64,000 bases of DNA from the NCBI GenBank assembly GCA_031841125.1, contig CM063108.1, positions 68,172,344 to 68,236,343 of the forward strand, read 5' to 3'. A program made the position numbers and the translations under genes. The stretch comes from Acanthococcus lagerstroemiae. Lineage: Eukaryota > Arthropoda > Insecta > Hemiptera > Eriococcidae. Within the stretch, counting starts at the first letter, position 1; each line of letters begins with the position of its first letter. Below, piece after piece: positions 1-9,930 of the stretch. The notes under the pieces were generated by a model, which was not told where the DNA came from, searched no databases, and saw nothing but the letters and a program-made list of their open reading frames with translations.

Positions 1-524
1 CCAGAAGGTGCTTCATATACAGGTAACCTATTACCCTTCACAAATGCACGAGAAACAAGAGTAGGCTGCGAACAAATGTCCAAGAGAATTCGTGCAACCC
101 CAGTAATGTTTCCTAGCTCGGAACTGGACAACCGCAGAGGGTAATCACAACGTTTCCCGACTAAGCTGGCCGTGGCAAGGATAACTCGCAGTACTGGTAA
201 ATATGGCAGGAGCAGCATTGGTGGTTGCAGGTACAGATGTAGAGGAGCATTGGGTACAGTTGTCTGCTTACTAGGAGTAGTACATGGGTTTGGTTTCACA
301 GCATCAAGACGGTGCGGAAGGGAATGATGTTTGTTACTGCATATTTTACAAAACTTCTCCTTCGGGCAATTTGACGTGATATGGTGCGCACCAAAACAAT
401 TAAAGCACAACTTATTGACTTTTAATCAACTCGAACCTCTCAATAAGTGATTTTGCTGGGAACACCTTACATTTGACCAGCAAATGACTCAAATTGCACG
501 CCGCACAAGCTTTGTATGCATGAC
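1..524 (-). pseudogene. BEL/Pao gag-pol fragment: zinc knuckles and protease
   Basis: The minus-strand translation shows Cys/His clusters typical of BEL gag: a C-N-L-S-H knuckle remnant near 500-440, then CFNCFGAHHITSNC and CKICSNKHHSLPHR (about 400-320). A retropepsin-like stretch with the core ARILLDICSQPTLVSRAFV follows (about 95-40), and it closely parallels the ARVLLDTCSQANLV segment of the BEL element at 31 kb. A one-base frameshift lies near 417, between RFELIKSQ and NKLCFNC. The piece runs off the left edge. Its upstream end at 524 abuts the TA target duplication of an inserted element. It encodes no working protein as it stands. Confidence 0.75.
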
Positions 525-526
525 TA

Positions 527-1978
527 AAGTCTGGTCCAGTTAAGAAACATAACTGGCTACCCGCAATATACATTGATATAATGTGGCAGTTTCTATAAAA
601 AGGGGTAACTTTGTTGATCCGATAAATTTTGAGTTATACTAACTGTAACTGTACTCTTTCAAACAAAGACTGAGGATACCACATTTCATATTTCAATATT
701 CAGTAATACTCGTCAATTGTTCACCGATGGGGGGGGGGGGTAGAGGGAGTTGCGATTTGAAAGACTGCTTTCTGCGACGCGTTCGCATCGCTGTCTTGCT
801 GCTGCCGTTCGTCTCTCGCTAGCCTAGCCTAGTTCACTGCTTTACTTGACTGCTACCTCAGCCTACGTTGCCGTTAACCGGCCTACTTCGCCAAGTTCAT
901 AATAGAGGAATGAATGCCCATACCAATGAGCTATCAGCGAGATTTGTAGCGTTTTTGTTCTGGAGTTACAAGCGGTCAAACATGAGTGTAACAAAAACGC
1001 GCAAAAACACGTTTTTGGGAAACACGCGTTTAAAGTTAGACAAACCTTTTTCTCCCACTCCGTCAAGCGGCCCTAACTCGCCGCGGAATCACGTTACCAG
1101 CCTCGAAGAGGGCTTGTTGGAAAGGTACTTTTTCGCTCTTCTGTGTGGTAACAATTCAGAACATCGGATTTATTCGTGAGCTCCGGAAAACCACGAACAA
1201 GCGAACGCAGACATTCGCATTCTTTTTCATAATTCTCTTTTTCTCTCTCCCTCTTCTCTCTCATACGCGTAAATTTTGTCTCTCCGTTACTGCGATGCTT
1301 TTTCTATAAAAATAAACCAAAATCTCAAAATTGATTTTTTCTACCAAAAAATTTTGTTTTTCTTTTTTCGCGTTTCTAAGACTTCGATCGATCAACAAAG
1401 TTACCCCTTTTTATAGAAACTGCCATATATAGGTATTTTGAAGTTGGAGGGGAAAGACGGGTTCGAGAACACGTTATCAGCGCCGTGAAAAAATTATGTT
1501 TCTTAACCCTGCAGTCGTACACATATTCCATAACGTAAACGGTACACTTAGTGAAATTCACTAATAGGTTTTCAACAATAACTACGTTTAGTAAAAACAA
1601 GGTAAATATGGTCAAATCATTATTTTGAGCTAAAACAAACATATTTTGATTAAAAATGAAAATTTACAATAATCAAAAATAAGTGTTGCTGACAAAAAAA
1701 AATCAAAAATTACCATTTAAAATTTGGAATTTATTAATTTGATCACTTACATACGTTAAAAAAAATACAACCCTCGCATGAAAATTTTTTTGGAACCCCT
1801 GTAATACGCCCATCCCTATAATTCTGGTGGTTATTGAAGATCTAATTGTAGGTAGTATTGAGCGCCCCATCAGTCGTTGACATACCTTAATTCATACCGC
1901 GCTACGAGAACCGCGAACAGGAATTTTAGTGATTTTCACTCAAGTGTGTACCATTGCAGGGTTAACTGGACCAGACTT
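527..1978. mobile_element. TA-flanked inverted-repeat (mariner-type?) element
   Basis: The ends are inverted copies of AAGTCTGGTCCAGTTAAGAA (527 onward and, reversed, up to 1978), each bordered by TA (525-526 and 1979-1980). That fits the TA duplication of Tc1/mariner-type elements. A second inverted pair lies inside, about 581-616 and 1391-1426, sharing TGGCAGTTTCTATAAAAAGG and the following GGTAACTTTGTTGAT. No transposase is seen. The BEL gag reads up to both edges, so this element inserted into the BEL gag. The right terminal repeat is itself split by a piggyBac-like MITE at 1507-1961. Confidence 0.65.
1507..1961. mobile_element. piggyBac-like MITE with TTAA target duplication
   Basis: This 455-bp non-coding element begins CCCTGCAGTCGTACAC and ends with the inverted GTGTGTACCATTGCAGGG, two mismatches in 16. 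It is flanked on both sides by TTAA (1503-1506, 1962-1965). CCC ends with TTAA duplications are the signature of the piggyBac superfamily. The insertion splits the right terminal repeat of the surrounding TA-flanked element. The uninterrupted left repeat (TTCTTAACTGG in reverse, near 540) shows the empty site. Confidence 0.8.
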
Positions 1979-1980
1979 TA

Positions 1981-2135
1981 GGTTTTGATACAACATTGAA
2001 TGAAAAACGCTTGGAGTCATTCTTCTCTTTGGGTGGGTTGGTGTCACATTCTATACGCCTGGCTTCACAATTTACAGCACGAATGTTCAGGAACTTGCGC
2101 ACCGATTCATAGGAAGGGTAATTACGTAGGGCTAG
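1981..2135 (-). pseudogene. BEL/Pao gag fragment
   Basis: On the minus strand this stretch reads RNYPSYESVRKFLNIR and then a Lys/Asp-rich linker. This is the region that follows the conserved W-E segment in BEL gag, before the zinc knuckles. It stays open until it meets the TA element at 1980, where a stop arises from inserted sequence. It lies between the gag pieces at 2860-3051 and 1-524 in the order expected for one element. Confidence 0.5.
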
Positions 2136-2865
2136 GAAAACTATGCTCAAAAAATGTAAAATATGACAAAATATGCTTTTGCAATATGGGTATCCAGTCA
2201 GAAATTTTTTGAATCTCTTTCTTTCCTCCGTAAATACAGAGCATTATCAACTCCATACGCGTGCCCAAACTCTATTAAGTTACATATTCATTGCTTTAAT
2301 TCACAAGAAAAAGGCCTCAATGGTAATTGGACACTGAGGATCTTTTCTTGTGACACGCAATTTGGACGCTATTCAGCAAGAGGGAACCAACTAGCAAAAT
2401 CTGCTTTTTGAGAACACGTGATTCGAAGTTCAAGAGCCATGTAGAAACTATATGACACAGCGTTTACTGATAAACTTTTTTCAACGTGAGTAGGTACACA
2501 TTTTTGAATCGGGGGGCCCAATTTTGAAAAATTCTACTTTTTACGCTCTTTCCAAGGATACTAATAAGTAATAACTCATTTCGTTTACAGATGTTAGTTG
2601 GTTCCCTCTTGCTGAACTGCGTTGATCATTTAACGTTAAAAAATTAGCAAATATTCTTCAAAATTGTAAATTTCAGTAAAATATTCCCTAATATGCTGAA
2701 AAATCAACTAAAATATGCTAAAATATGCTCAGGGAGTCAAAATATTCCAATTAAAAAAAAATATGCTCAGCTTATTTTACTCAAAATCTTCTGATTCGTA
2801 CCAAACATAACCTACTATGGCGCAATAGAAAAAAATATGCCAAAGCATATTTTTCCTAGCTCTAT
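2131..2865. mobile_element. Possible inverted-repeat insertion with GCTAGGAAAA ends
   Basis: GCTAGGAAAAC-TATGC near 2134 is matched by its inverse, GCATATTTTTCCTAGC, near 2847-2862. BEL gag homology stops at both edges, so the segment looks like an insertion. The interior is AT-rich with many AATATGCT repeats and contains the MITE at 2364-2624. I see no clear target duplication, so the class is unknown. Confidence 0.35.
2364..2624. mobile_element. MITE, GGACGC family, copy 1
   Basis: Inverted ends: GGACGCTATTCAGCAAGAGG at the left, and at the right the inverse of CAACGCAGTTCAGCAAGAGG, followed in both arms by GAACCAACTA. The interior shares long stretches with copies at 3059-3317, 43043-43218 and 54662-54904, including GATTCGAAGTTCAAGAGCC and TTTTTACGCTCTTTCCAA. 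There is no coding capacity. Confidence 0.75.
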
Positions 2866-3051
2866 AGAATTATCTGTGATGGTATTCTCCCACTCACGAC
2901 ATATTTTATCATCTAACTTGGATGTTAATAAGAATGATAAGACCACTGACCAGCTATTGATGTCAACATCACAGACCCTTAATCCACTAATAGCAGTCTC
3001 AAAAACGTTTAATAAGGTCCTCAGCTGTGTCTCATTCTTAATTTTCTGCAC
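2860..3051 (-). pseudogene. BEL/Pao gag fragment (conserved W-E segment)
   Basis: The minus-strand frame reads LRTLLNVFETAISGLRVCDV and continues with SWSVVLSFLLTSKLDDKICREW, the segment of BEL gag that ends in ..W.....L..KL.....W-E. The BEL copies at 27.3 kb and 32.1 kb carry the matching LRVCQLDVEKMSPLITYLIV region. The upstream part is lost where the MITE at 3059 begins. Confidence 0.65.
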
Positions 3052-3058
3052 CGAAAAC

Positions 3059-3317
3059 GGACGCTGTTCAGCAAGAGGGAATCAACTAGTAAAATCCGCT
3101 TTTAGAGAACATGTGATTCGAAGTTCAAGAGCCATATAGAAACTATAAGTATGGCACAGCGTTTACTGATAAGCTTTTTTCAACGTGAGTACACATTTTT
3201 GAATCGGGGGTCCAATTCTGAAAAATTCTACATTTTATGCTCTTTCCAACAATACTAATAATAACTCATTTTGTTTACAATTAATGTTAGTTGGTTCTGT
3301 CTTACTGAACAGCATCC
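3059..3317. mobile_element. MITE, GGACGC family, copy 2
   Basis: The ends GGACGCTGTTCAGCAAGAGG and the inverse of GGATGCTGTTCAGTAAGACA, plus the GATTCGAAGTTCAAGAGCCA interior, make this a diverged sibling of the copy at 2364. The flanks (AAAC on the left, AAAT on the right) allow a degenerate 4-bp target duplication. Confidence 0.7.
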
Positions 3318-3424
3318 AAATAAATCATTCCGATTGGTCAAGATAATAGCTCTTGTTGTCATACTAGTCATATCTGTCTATTCCGTTATAAATAACGTTA
3401 ATCATAACGTTGAAAAAACGTTAT

Positions 3425-4430
3425 ACGAGAAAATAGGGAGTTTTTGCAATCGCCTGCTATCAAATAGGGTAAATGCTAAACAATAATTTCTCCATTTAAC
3501 CCAATGCAATGTTAAGCGTTTATAATTTACCCTATTTGATAGCGGGTGATTGCAAAAACTCCCTAATAGGGAGTTTTTGCAGTTGCTTGCTATCAAATAG
3601 GGTAAACGCTAAATGATAATAGGGAGTTTTTGCAATTGCCCGCTATCAAATGGGGTAAATGCTAAATGATAATAGGGAGTTTTTGCAATCACCCGTTATC
3701 AAATAGGGTAAACAGTAAACGCTAAACATTGCATTGGGTTAAATGGAGAAATTAGCTTTAGGGCGTTTTTGCAATCGTCTGCTATTGAATAGGGTAAACG
3801 CTAAATGATAATAGGGAATTTTTGCAATCGCCCACTATTACATAGGGTAAATGGTAACCGCTAAACATTGCATTGGGTTAAATGGAAAAATTAGGGAAAT
3901 TTTTGCAATCACCCGCTATCAAATAGAGTGAACGCTAAACGCTAATTTCTCAATTTAACCCAATGCAATGTTCAGCGTTTACCATTTACCCTATTTGATA
4001 GCGGGTGATTGCAAAAACTCCCTATTATCATTTAGCGTTTACCCTATTCAATAGCAGGCGATTGCAAAAACGCCCTAATTTCTCCATTTAACCCAACGCA
4101 ATGTTTAGCGTTTACCCTATTTGAATAGCGAGTGATTGCAAAAACTCCATATTAGGGAGTTTTGCAATCGCCTGCTATCAAATCGGGTAAACACTAAATG
4201 ATAATAGGGAGTTTTTGCAATTGCCCGCTATCAAATAGGGTAAATGGTAAACGCTGAACATTGCATTGGGTTAAATTGAGAAATTAGCGTTTACCTATCG
4301 ACCGTGATTGAAAAGCGGGTTATTGCCATAAACCCCTAATTTTTCCATTTAACCCAATGCAATGTTTAGCGTTTACCATTTATCCTATTTGGTAGCAGGC
4401 AATTGCAAAAACTTCCTATTAAGGTTACGT
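3425..4430. repeat. Palindromic minisatellite array
   Basis: About 1 kb consists of variants of one motif in both orientations: AGGGAGTTTTTGCAATCGCC, CGCTATCAAATAGGGTAAAC, GCTAAACATTGCATTGGG, and their reverse complements. Direct and inverted units are interleaved, so the region can fold into long hairpins. Single units vary by substitutions and small indels. The flanks on both sides are rich in AACGTTA-type words (3395-3425, 4430-4460). Confidence 0.8.
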
Positions 4431-5481
4431 TATACACAGTAACGTAACGATATACTGTAATGACGTTATGGTATTAATTCTATGAAATTTTCATTGAAAT
4501 TTCATGTTAAATTTTTGTAAGTTTCTAATATTTTTGGAGGCTCAACTATGGAGGAGCAGGCATAATTATAAAAACCTTTCCATTTTCTTTTCAAAAACCC
4601 TTCATTTTTTATACTTAAAAAAACGTATTCAACTTACATATGCATAATGAATCAAGAATTTGTAATTCAGACCTAGCAGCGTAGGCTGACATCGGCGAAG
4701 TTTTAAACAAATCGTTTGACACACATTACTAACGACACACATGTGTCAAAACTTTCAACGTTTGGTAAATATCAAATTTAGAACATTTTGTAAAAACTTC
4801 AATTTTGAGTGACTTGTCACTAACTTAATGAATTTTTTCGCAATAACTTATTCCTAAATATAATTTCCGTTATGGACTATCTATTTTACTTGAATTGCTT
4901 TATAATGAATCTTGACGAAATTGGAACGAAACGAAATCACGATTTTCCCATTAAAGTGCATGAGAGTACGCTACTTCCCTACGTTCGTAAACTGTTGGTG
5001 CGGCGTAGGGGAAAAACTCGATTGCTAGCGCTAACTTGACCTGAAGGATCCAAATGTTACATTGTAACGTTACAAAATAATAACGTTAAATAACGTTACT
5101 AAAACTTACCGAAACCATTCCGTTATGCCATCACTGCTAATAAAACTGGTTCAGCACTGCTAATAACTGGTTCAGGCCCATAGCCACAGAGATGCTAGGG
5201 GGTGCTGAGCATCCTCCTAGCTTTTGCCGTAGCTCCCCCGGCAAAATTTCGTGAATAAAAATAACGAATTCCTTAAATTTTCCTCCCTAAAATAGTTTTG
5301 TTCGAAACTTTTCTTTCCACTACATTCTTATGTTCATAATGTTGGCAACACTGATTTTGCTTTGAAAGATGAACGAATCTTGTGACGTGTGTTTGTTGTT
5401 CTTTTCACAAATGTAGTGGTAGGCTCGCGATCCAGTTCACATTGAACATCGATGAGTAAGTGCCTTCAGGCTGTTTGGGAA
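4431..5481. other. No recognisable gene
   Basis: AT-rich sequence with repeated AACGTTA/TAACGTT words (4430-4465 and 5055-5115). I see no open frame with family resemblance and no element ends. Confidence 0.5.
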
Positions 5482-5489
5482 CTGATAAC

Positions 5490-6834
5490 CAGAGATGCCG
5501 AACGGGAACGAACGACTCGTTCTTCGTTCCTTCAGCTAGGGAACGACGCCGTTCCGTTCTTTTTTCGTTCCGGAACGAGGAACGGAACGACGGAACGGCC
5601 GTTCCTTTATCAGTATTATTCCCCTATCATTTCGCCGTAAGCCTGATCGTTTATTTTTATTCGCAAATTGTAAAATTTTAATTTCTAATGAAGGAAATAG
5701 AATTTTTCATGCCTTCACCTTAATTCGCTGCAGGTAGAGGTTGCACTATTTTTATTTTTATGAAGAAACTACCTGCGAGTAAACTAAATCCACCTTTGTT
5801 GTTACCTACAAATTTCAAGATTCAGGTACTCCTCATGTTCCTTAATTGTCGATTTGAGATCGGTTGTTATCGGCGAAAATTAATGATGATTGGTGTCAAG
5901 TCTGTTTCCTTGCCATTCTTGTTGATAGTGAAAACATATTTTTATGAAATAATATTTCTCTATCTACGCAACATGATAACCAGGGTTGAGATTTTTATGC
6001 TTTTGCATATTTTTTGCCATTGCCTCACTGAACACTTACCTTTACGAACTGTAAGCTTTGAAGTAAAATGAGCCATATATTCAGAAAAACATTTTTTGTA
6101 TATTTTATGGGTAGTTGCTTATTATTTTCGACTATTTTTAAAATTCTTAGGGCATTTTCTGGCATATTTTCACAAATTTACAGTTTTAAGGACATAAAAA
6201 TGCATCTTTCACTAGATTTACTCATTCTTTCTCAGGAAATGGCAACTCTGTCAAAGGAACTTCGAACTTGGTGAACCAAAAGAAAAAGAACAAAGTCGCC
6301 TCTTTCTTTCTTCTCTACCATCAAACTTCGTTACAATACTTTTCATTTTTTATTTCAGTTCAGTACATTATATACTGATGCAGAGCCTATTTTAGGAGAA
6401 ATTTGGAACTGCATTGTATATGATTCTGCATACAAAATTTTTCGTCCTCCTCCTCACGAATAAACTTATAATATTCGACAAACTGAGGCCATGGACCTGC
6501 AGTTTCCGACTGTTCGTTGCACTCATCCGTCATTTAATAAACTTTAAAATGCGAACGAAAAGTATAATTTAAAAAATATGGAAATATTTGCTGATATATA
6601 TCTACTGAAGTTTTGTTACTCAAATAACTTGAACTGACATGAACCCCCCTCCTCTCCTCGGAAAGACAATTCGCGCCTATTCTTTATTTATTAGCAATTG
6701 ACTTTGGGAACGTCGTTCTTCCGCATTTTCGTTCCGGCATGAGCCGTTCTGAACGTCGTTCCGGAACGACATGTAAACAGAACGGGAACGGAACGAGGAA
6801 CGAGCCGTTCTTCTCGACTCGTTCGGCATCTCTG
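5490..6834. mobile_element. hAT-type DNA element with perfect 8-bp TSD
   Basis: The terminal repeats are CAGAGATGCCGAAC at the left and its inverse at the right. They are flanked by an identical 8-bp duplication, CTGATAAC (5482-5489 and 6835-6842), the diagnostic hAT target-site length. Both subterminal regions (5505-5610 and 6705-6825) are packed with GGAACGA/TCGTTCC words, as expected for transposase-binding subterminal repeats. Short plus-strand frames inside (5760-6071, 6068-6274) show no hAT transposase motifs that I recognise, so the 1345-bp element looks non-autonomous. Confidence 0.85.
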
Positions 6835-6842
6835 CTGATAAC

Positions 6843-7235
6843 GTGATAAGTCCACAGAAATAGAATTTTTTACTTCCAAAAGTTCCAAAACTTTGATCGT
6901 TGTAAAAGTATCAATCTTTTTTCACCAGATTATTCACTCTTTTTCAATGAGTTGTCGGTAAGTTGAATCACCAGTTTTGATTATGAATTTTGAGACCAAA
7001 TTCAATGTTCTTATTGTAACACTTTAAATTTGCTTATTTGCTAATTTTCTTCCAGAATGTTTTAGTTTATATATTTTAAACATATTGAATAAGTGGCTGA
7101 AAAAATTTACGGTAAAATCCAAAAAGTGCGAAGATAAAGATTCGACTCCAACTTCTTCGAATTCGAGCCTGAACAACGAACCTCCAGTTTCTTCGAATGA
7201 TTCGAATGTACAGTCCAGCTGTTCTACCCATAATT
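6843..7235. other. Intergenic, with a short coding-like frame at 7088-7235
   Basis: Mostly unremarkable. From 7088 a plus-strand frame reads NKWLKKFTVKSKKCEDKD followed by a Ser/Asn/Thr-rich stretch and is cut by the MITE at 7236. It resembles the low-complexity N-terminus of a zinc-finger or hAT-derived protein but has no ATG in frame and no recognisable domain. Confidence 0.25.
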
Positions 7236-7485
7236 CAGTGTCGTAGCCTGAATTTTCCCGGGTGGGGTGGGGAGAGATTGAGTTATTTTTATTTTCTAAA
7301 AATCCTCGATATTTGAGGACGATTTTATGAAAATCAAGGTAAAATTAATGCTCGAGCGAACATTTTTCGAAAAAACGTGTCTTAAAATCGATAAATTGCT
7401 CATTGTTGCATATTTTACATTTATTTTCAGGTGCTTTGGTGGCATTGACACTCTTCACCCCCCCCCCCCTTCGGCTACACCACTG
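7236..7485. mobile_element. Short hAT-like MITE (CAGTGtCGTAGCC ends)
   Basis: The left end CAGTGTCGTAGCC and the right end, inverse of CAGTGGTGTAGCC, delimit about 250 bp with C- and G-rich subterminal runs. No matching 8-bp flanking duplication is visible, so it is old or misdelimited. Confidence 0.4.
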
Positions 7486-7555
7486 CCTTGTAGAAATCTT
7501 CACATTATATACTATGTATATCCTCAAACACCCCCTAGTAAACAGTCAGCACCCT

Positions 7556-8258
7556 CTACCGCAGATGACTGGTTACGGGCCTGCAACCGGTTCCAGGGTT
7601 CTTGGTATGCAGAATTGCTGAGACCAACATCGCGAACTAGAATTGATGCACCTCCTTTCTTCAAAACCTCCTTCAGGTACCATAACTTCTAGATTGGAGG
7701 CATGGGTAAATCGGCATGTATCATGTTGGTAAACAAAGCCTTAACTCAGGAAATTTACGAATATCACTATCAAATTCTGGAGTTGGAATTTTCGGGTACT
7801 TCCCCACAGCTAGATTCCCAGAATTCTCGCCAAGAAGAGACGTGAATATTGAGAGTAGAACTCATTTTGGTAGCAACTGCAGCATTCCTTTCAGCCATAG
7901 GTAACTCAACTTTCGCAAATGTAGAATGGAGTAACATATAGATTTCGTCATGGATTGAGAACAGTTCCGCAGCTGCATCCTTAGCTGTGTCTGGTAGGGT
8001 TTCGATGCTGGAGTACAACGACTTCTGCAGCTCAGCAAATGTGGACTTCAACTCGGCTATTTCATCCTGAACAACTTTCAACTTTGCGTAATTTTCGTCA
8101 GTAATTAGTGGCTTACCAGCAGCGACAGCAATATGATAATTTTTGGATAAATTTCTCTTGAGGGTTCTCACACTGCGGTCAAGGTTGGCGTACTTCGCAT
8201 TATCCTTCAATAATGCCTTCAAACTTTGGTACGGATCCGGCGGAACCGTTGGAGCCAT
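7556..8258 (-). pseudogene. BEL/Pao gag, N-terminal part, frameshifted
   Basis: An ATG at 8258-8256 opens 162 codons on the minus strand beginning MAPTVPPDPYQSLKALLKD. This helical, Lys/Glu/Leu-rich region matches the N-terminus of BEL gag in character. After a frameshift near 7830 the reading continues as YPKIPTPEFDSDIRKFPEL, the gag motif that precedes the core. A further shifted or stop-containing stretch reads PMPPI, KLWYLKEVLKKGGASILV and NSAYQEPWNRLQAR (about 7700-7556). Those are the conserved KL.YLK..L.G.A and Y..AW..L..R motifs. Homology then stops. The next gag piece in order is at 2860-3051. Confidence 0.65.
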
Positions 8259-8306
8259 TTTGGTACAAAATCCTTGATAACTTGAGCACTGGTAAACGAA
8301 CTAAAA

Positions 8307-8325
8307 CACCCGGTTTGGAGGACCA
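8307..8325 (-). other. Primer-binding site of the BEL/Pao element
   Basis: Minus-strand TGGTCCTCCAAACCGGGTG starts four bases after the LTR end. It closely resembles TGGTCCTCCGGGCCGGATG, found one base after the 5' LTR of the BEL element at 26.4 kb. Confidence 0.6.
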
Positions 8326-8329
8326 CGCA

Positions 8330-8541
8330 TGTTCATGTCTATATTTTTTGGATGCGAATTCAAAAATTACTCATATAAACAAATAAAATTAAAAAAAAAA
8401 CATCACGCAGTTACATATTTAAAAACACATCTTTCTACAAAACAAAATTCGGGTACGTATGTGCAAAGCTACACATGAAGGAAAAGAACATACGAGAGAA
8501 CGCTACGAAACTGTAACTAAACTGGTTAGCTAGCATGAACA
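8330..8541 (-). repeat. 5' LTR of the BEL/Pao element
   Basis: This 212-bp segment starts TGTTCATG and ends CATGAACA, an 8-bp perfect terminal inversion. It is placed directly upstream (minus strand) of the primer-binding site and gag. Its length matches the 203-bp LTR of the other BEL family here. The partner LTR is outside the window, so identity is inferred from position and ends. Confidence 0.6.
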
Positions 8542-8639
8542 GACAAAAAAGGAACTATACAGTAAAGAAATCAAAATAAATAAGGCTTAGACTGTGATCT
8601 AAAAACATCGGTAACAATATTTTTCGTCTGATTTTGCAG

Positions 8640-9265
8640 TGAATTCGGCCTCGACAAACGGAGTGAATCCGATGGTGATGTCCCCTTCTCCATCCCCGGA
8701 TGCAAAGAGAGGCGAGTCGCAGGAAGTAGACGATGTGTCATTCGATGTTTCAACGAATGATGCACCAAGTAACGAGACACATTTAGATGATGCCATGGAG
8801 GATACGCCCGTTGATGATGTAACAATGGATGATTCTCCGATAGATGGGTCGTCAACGAGTGAACCTAGTGCCTGCGATGCGCAAGAGAATAATAACTTAA
8901 CGAATGGCAAAACAATGGAACGTTGGCCGTCAAATGATATTCGTTTAAACGATACCCCAACAGATGCTCCGGTGAGCGATACATCAGCTGATAACAATGT
9001 AGCCCATGATGATCGATCGGCCATAACACCAACGGGCATGGTCGATAAGGAGGATTCCATAGCATCAGCGGACATTATCGATAAGGAAGATTCCAATTCG
9101 TCGACTGCAATGTCAGTTTTAGCCGCTGATAGTCCGAATAGTGTTTCGTTGGTAGACAGTCAGCCGTCCATTTCCGCGGATCCGTCGAGTCCTCCACCTT
9201 TTGCAATGGCAGCGCTTAACCTGGGTAACGTCAGCTTGTTAGATCTCTCTGATCTGGACATTTAA
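8640..9265 (+). CDS. Terminal exon of an unknown acidic Ser/Asp-rich protein
   Basis: A pyrimidine-rich tract and acceptor (TTTTCGTCTGATTTTGCAG, ending 8639) open a frame of 208 codons to a TAA at 9263-9265. The frame enters with two bases of a split codon, so this is an internal-to-terminal exon rather than a start. The product is strikingly rich in Asp, Ser, Thr and Pro, with imperfect repeats such as DDAMEDTPVDDVTMDDSPID and MVDKEDSIAS / IIDKEDSNSS. It ends with a hydrophobic-acidic tail, NVSLLDLSDLDI, resembling a short acidic activation or docking peptide. No folded domain is visible. A 3' UTR with a polyadenylation signal follows at 9616. The exons upstream were not found and may lie left of the BEL insertion. 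I do not recognise the gene. Confidence 0.65.
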
Positions 9266-9615
9266 ATAAATTTGTCGGTGTGTTTATCTGATGAATTTTA
9301 TTGATTTTCAGACGATTCGTAATTATTCATTGGAACTGTTAACGCTCTGTCCATCGATAATGACTTACCTGATGACGTAGAAATTGATCTCAATCTGTGT
9401 AGTTTAGTATTAGTGTACCTACTGTAAATTATTGTGTCGCTCTCGAGTATTCACTCTTGAATGTTTTTGAAATGTGTTTTTGTACAGCGTGTCGTTTTCT
9501 TATAATATTTGAAATCTTTTTGTATTTAATGTTTCCAGTTTTGTGACCGCAGTTCTGTTTTGTTACGTATTACGATTTTTTCAAGTTAAGCGTGTATACT
9601 TTGAAAATTTAGCCT

Positions 9616-9621
9616 AATAAA
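9616..9621 (+). terminator. Polyadenylation signal AATAAA
   Basis: AATAAATG, about 350 bases after the stop of the terminal exon, followed by GT-rich sequence. An earlier AATAAA overlaps the stop region at 9265-9270. The 3' UTR between them shows no other feature. Confidence 0.55.
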
Positions 9622-9930
9622 TGTTGTAAGACTATAAGGCTGTCCGATTCTCACGGTCGGCACTTCTTCGTTTTCCAATTAAGTGCAAACTCAAGACCTT
9701 TGACGGGGGTAATTTCTAGGAAAGGGGTAAATTTTGTACCTCGAGTTCTGTGGTGTTTTTTTCTTCATCATTTAAAGAAAAAAGTAGTAATTGGATTTCC
9801 AATCAGGTGCGTAGTTAGACGCAAGGAAACGCTTGCTACTGGGGATTTGGGAGCTTGCCGGGCATGCATATTCTGGCTGTGATCCTTAGGTGGCTAAATT
9901 TGGACGTCTAATTGATTCGGTTTCACCTTT
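9622..9930. other. No recognisable gene
   Basis: Spacer between the 3' end of the acidic-protein gene and the satellite array. I see nothing in it. Confidence 0.5.

Larger units (their letters stand above)
1..8541 (-). mobile_element. Old BEL/Pao LTR retrotransposon, fragmented by nested insertions
   Basis: Read on the minus strand, pieces of one BEL/Pao element appear in the expected order: 5' LTR (8330-8541), primer-binding site (8307-8325), N-terminal gag (8258 to about 7560), middle gag (3051 to about 2860), further gag (about 2135 to 1981), then zinc knuckles and protease (524 to 1), where the element leaves the window. Each break coincides with inserted repeats annotated separately. 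That the pieces belong to one insertion is inference from order, strand and family resemblance. The RT, RNase H, integrase and 3' LTR would lie left of the window. The element is dead: stops, frameshifts and about 5.7 kb of foreign DNA separate the coding pieces. It sits just upstream of the acceptor of the exon at 8640, probably in an intron of that gene. Confidence 0.7.

Noticed and set aside
3425..4430. CRISPR-like array
   Set aside because: The units are in both orientations with no constant repeat plus unique spacers, in an animal genome.
7327..7692. 121-codon plus-strand frame
   Set aside because: It crosses a C-run in a MITE and lies antisense to BEL gag; no domain.
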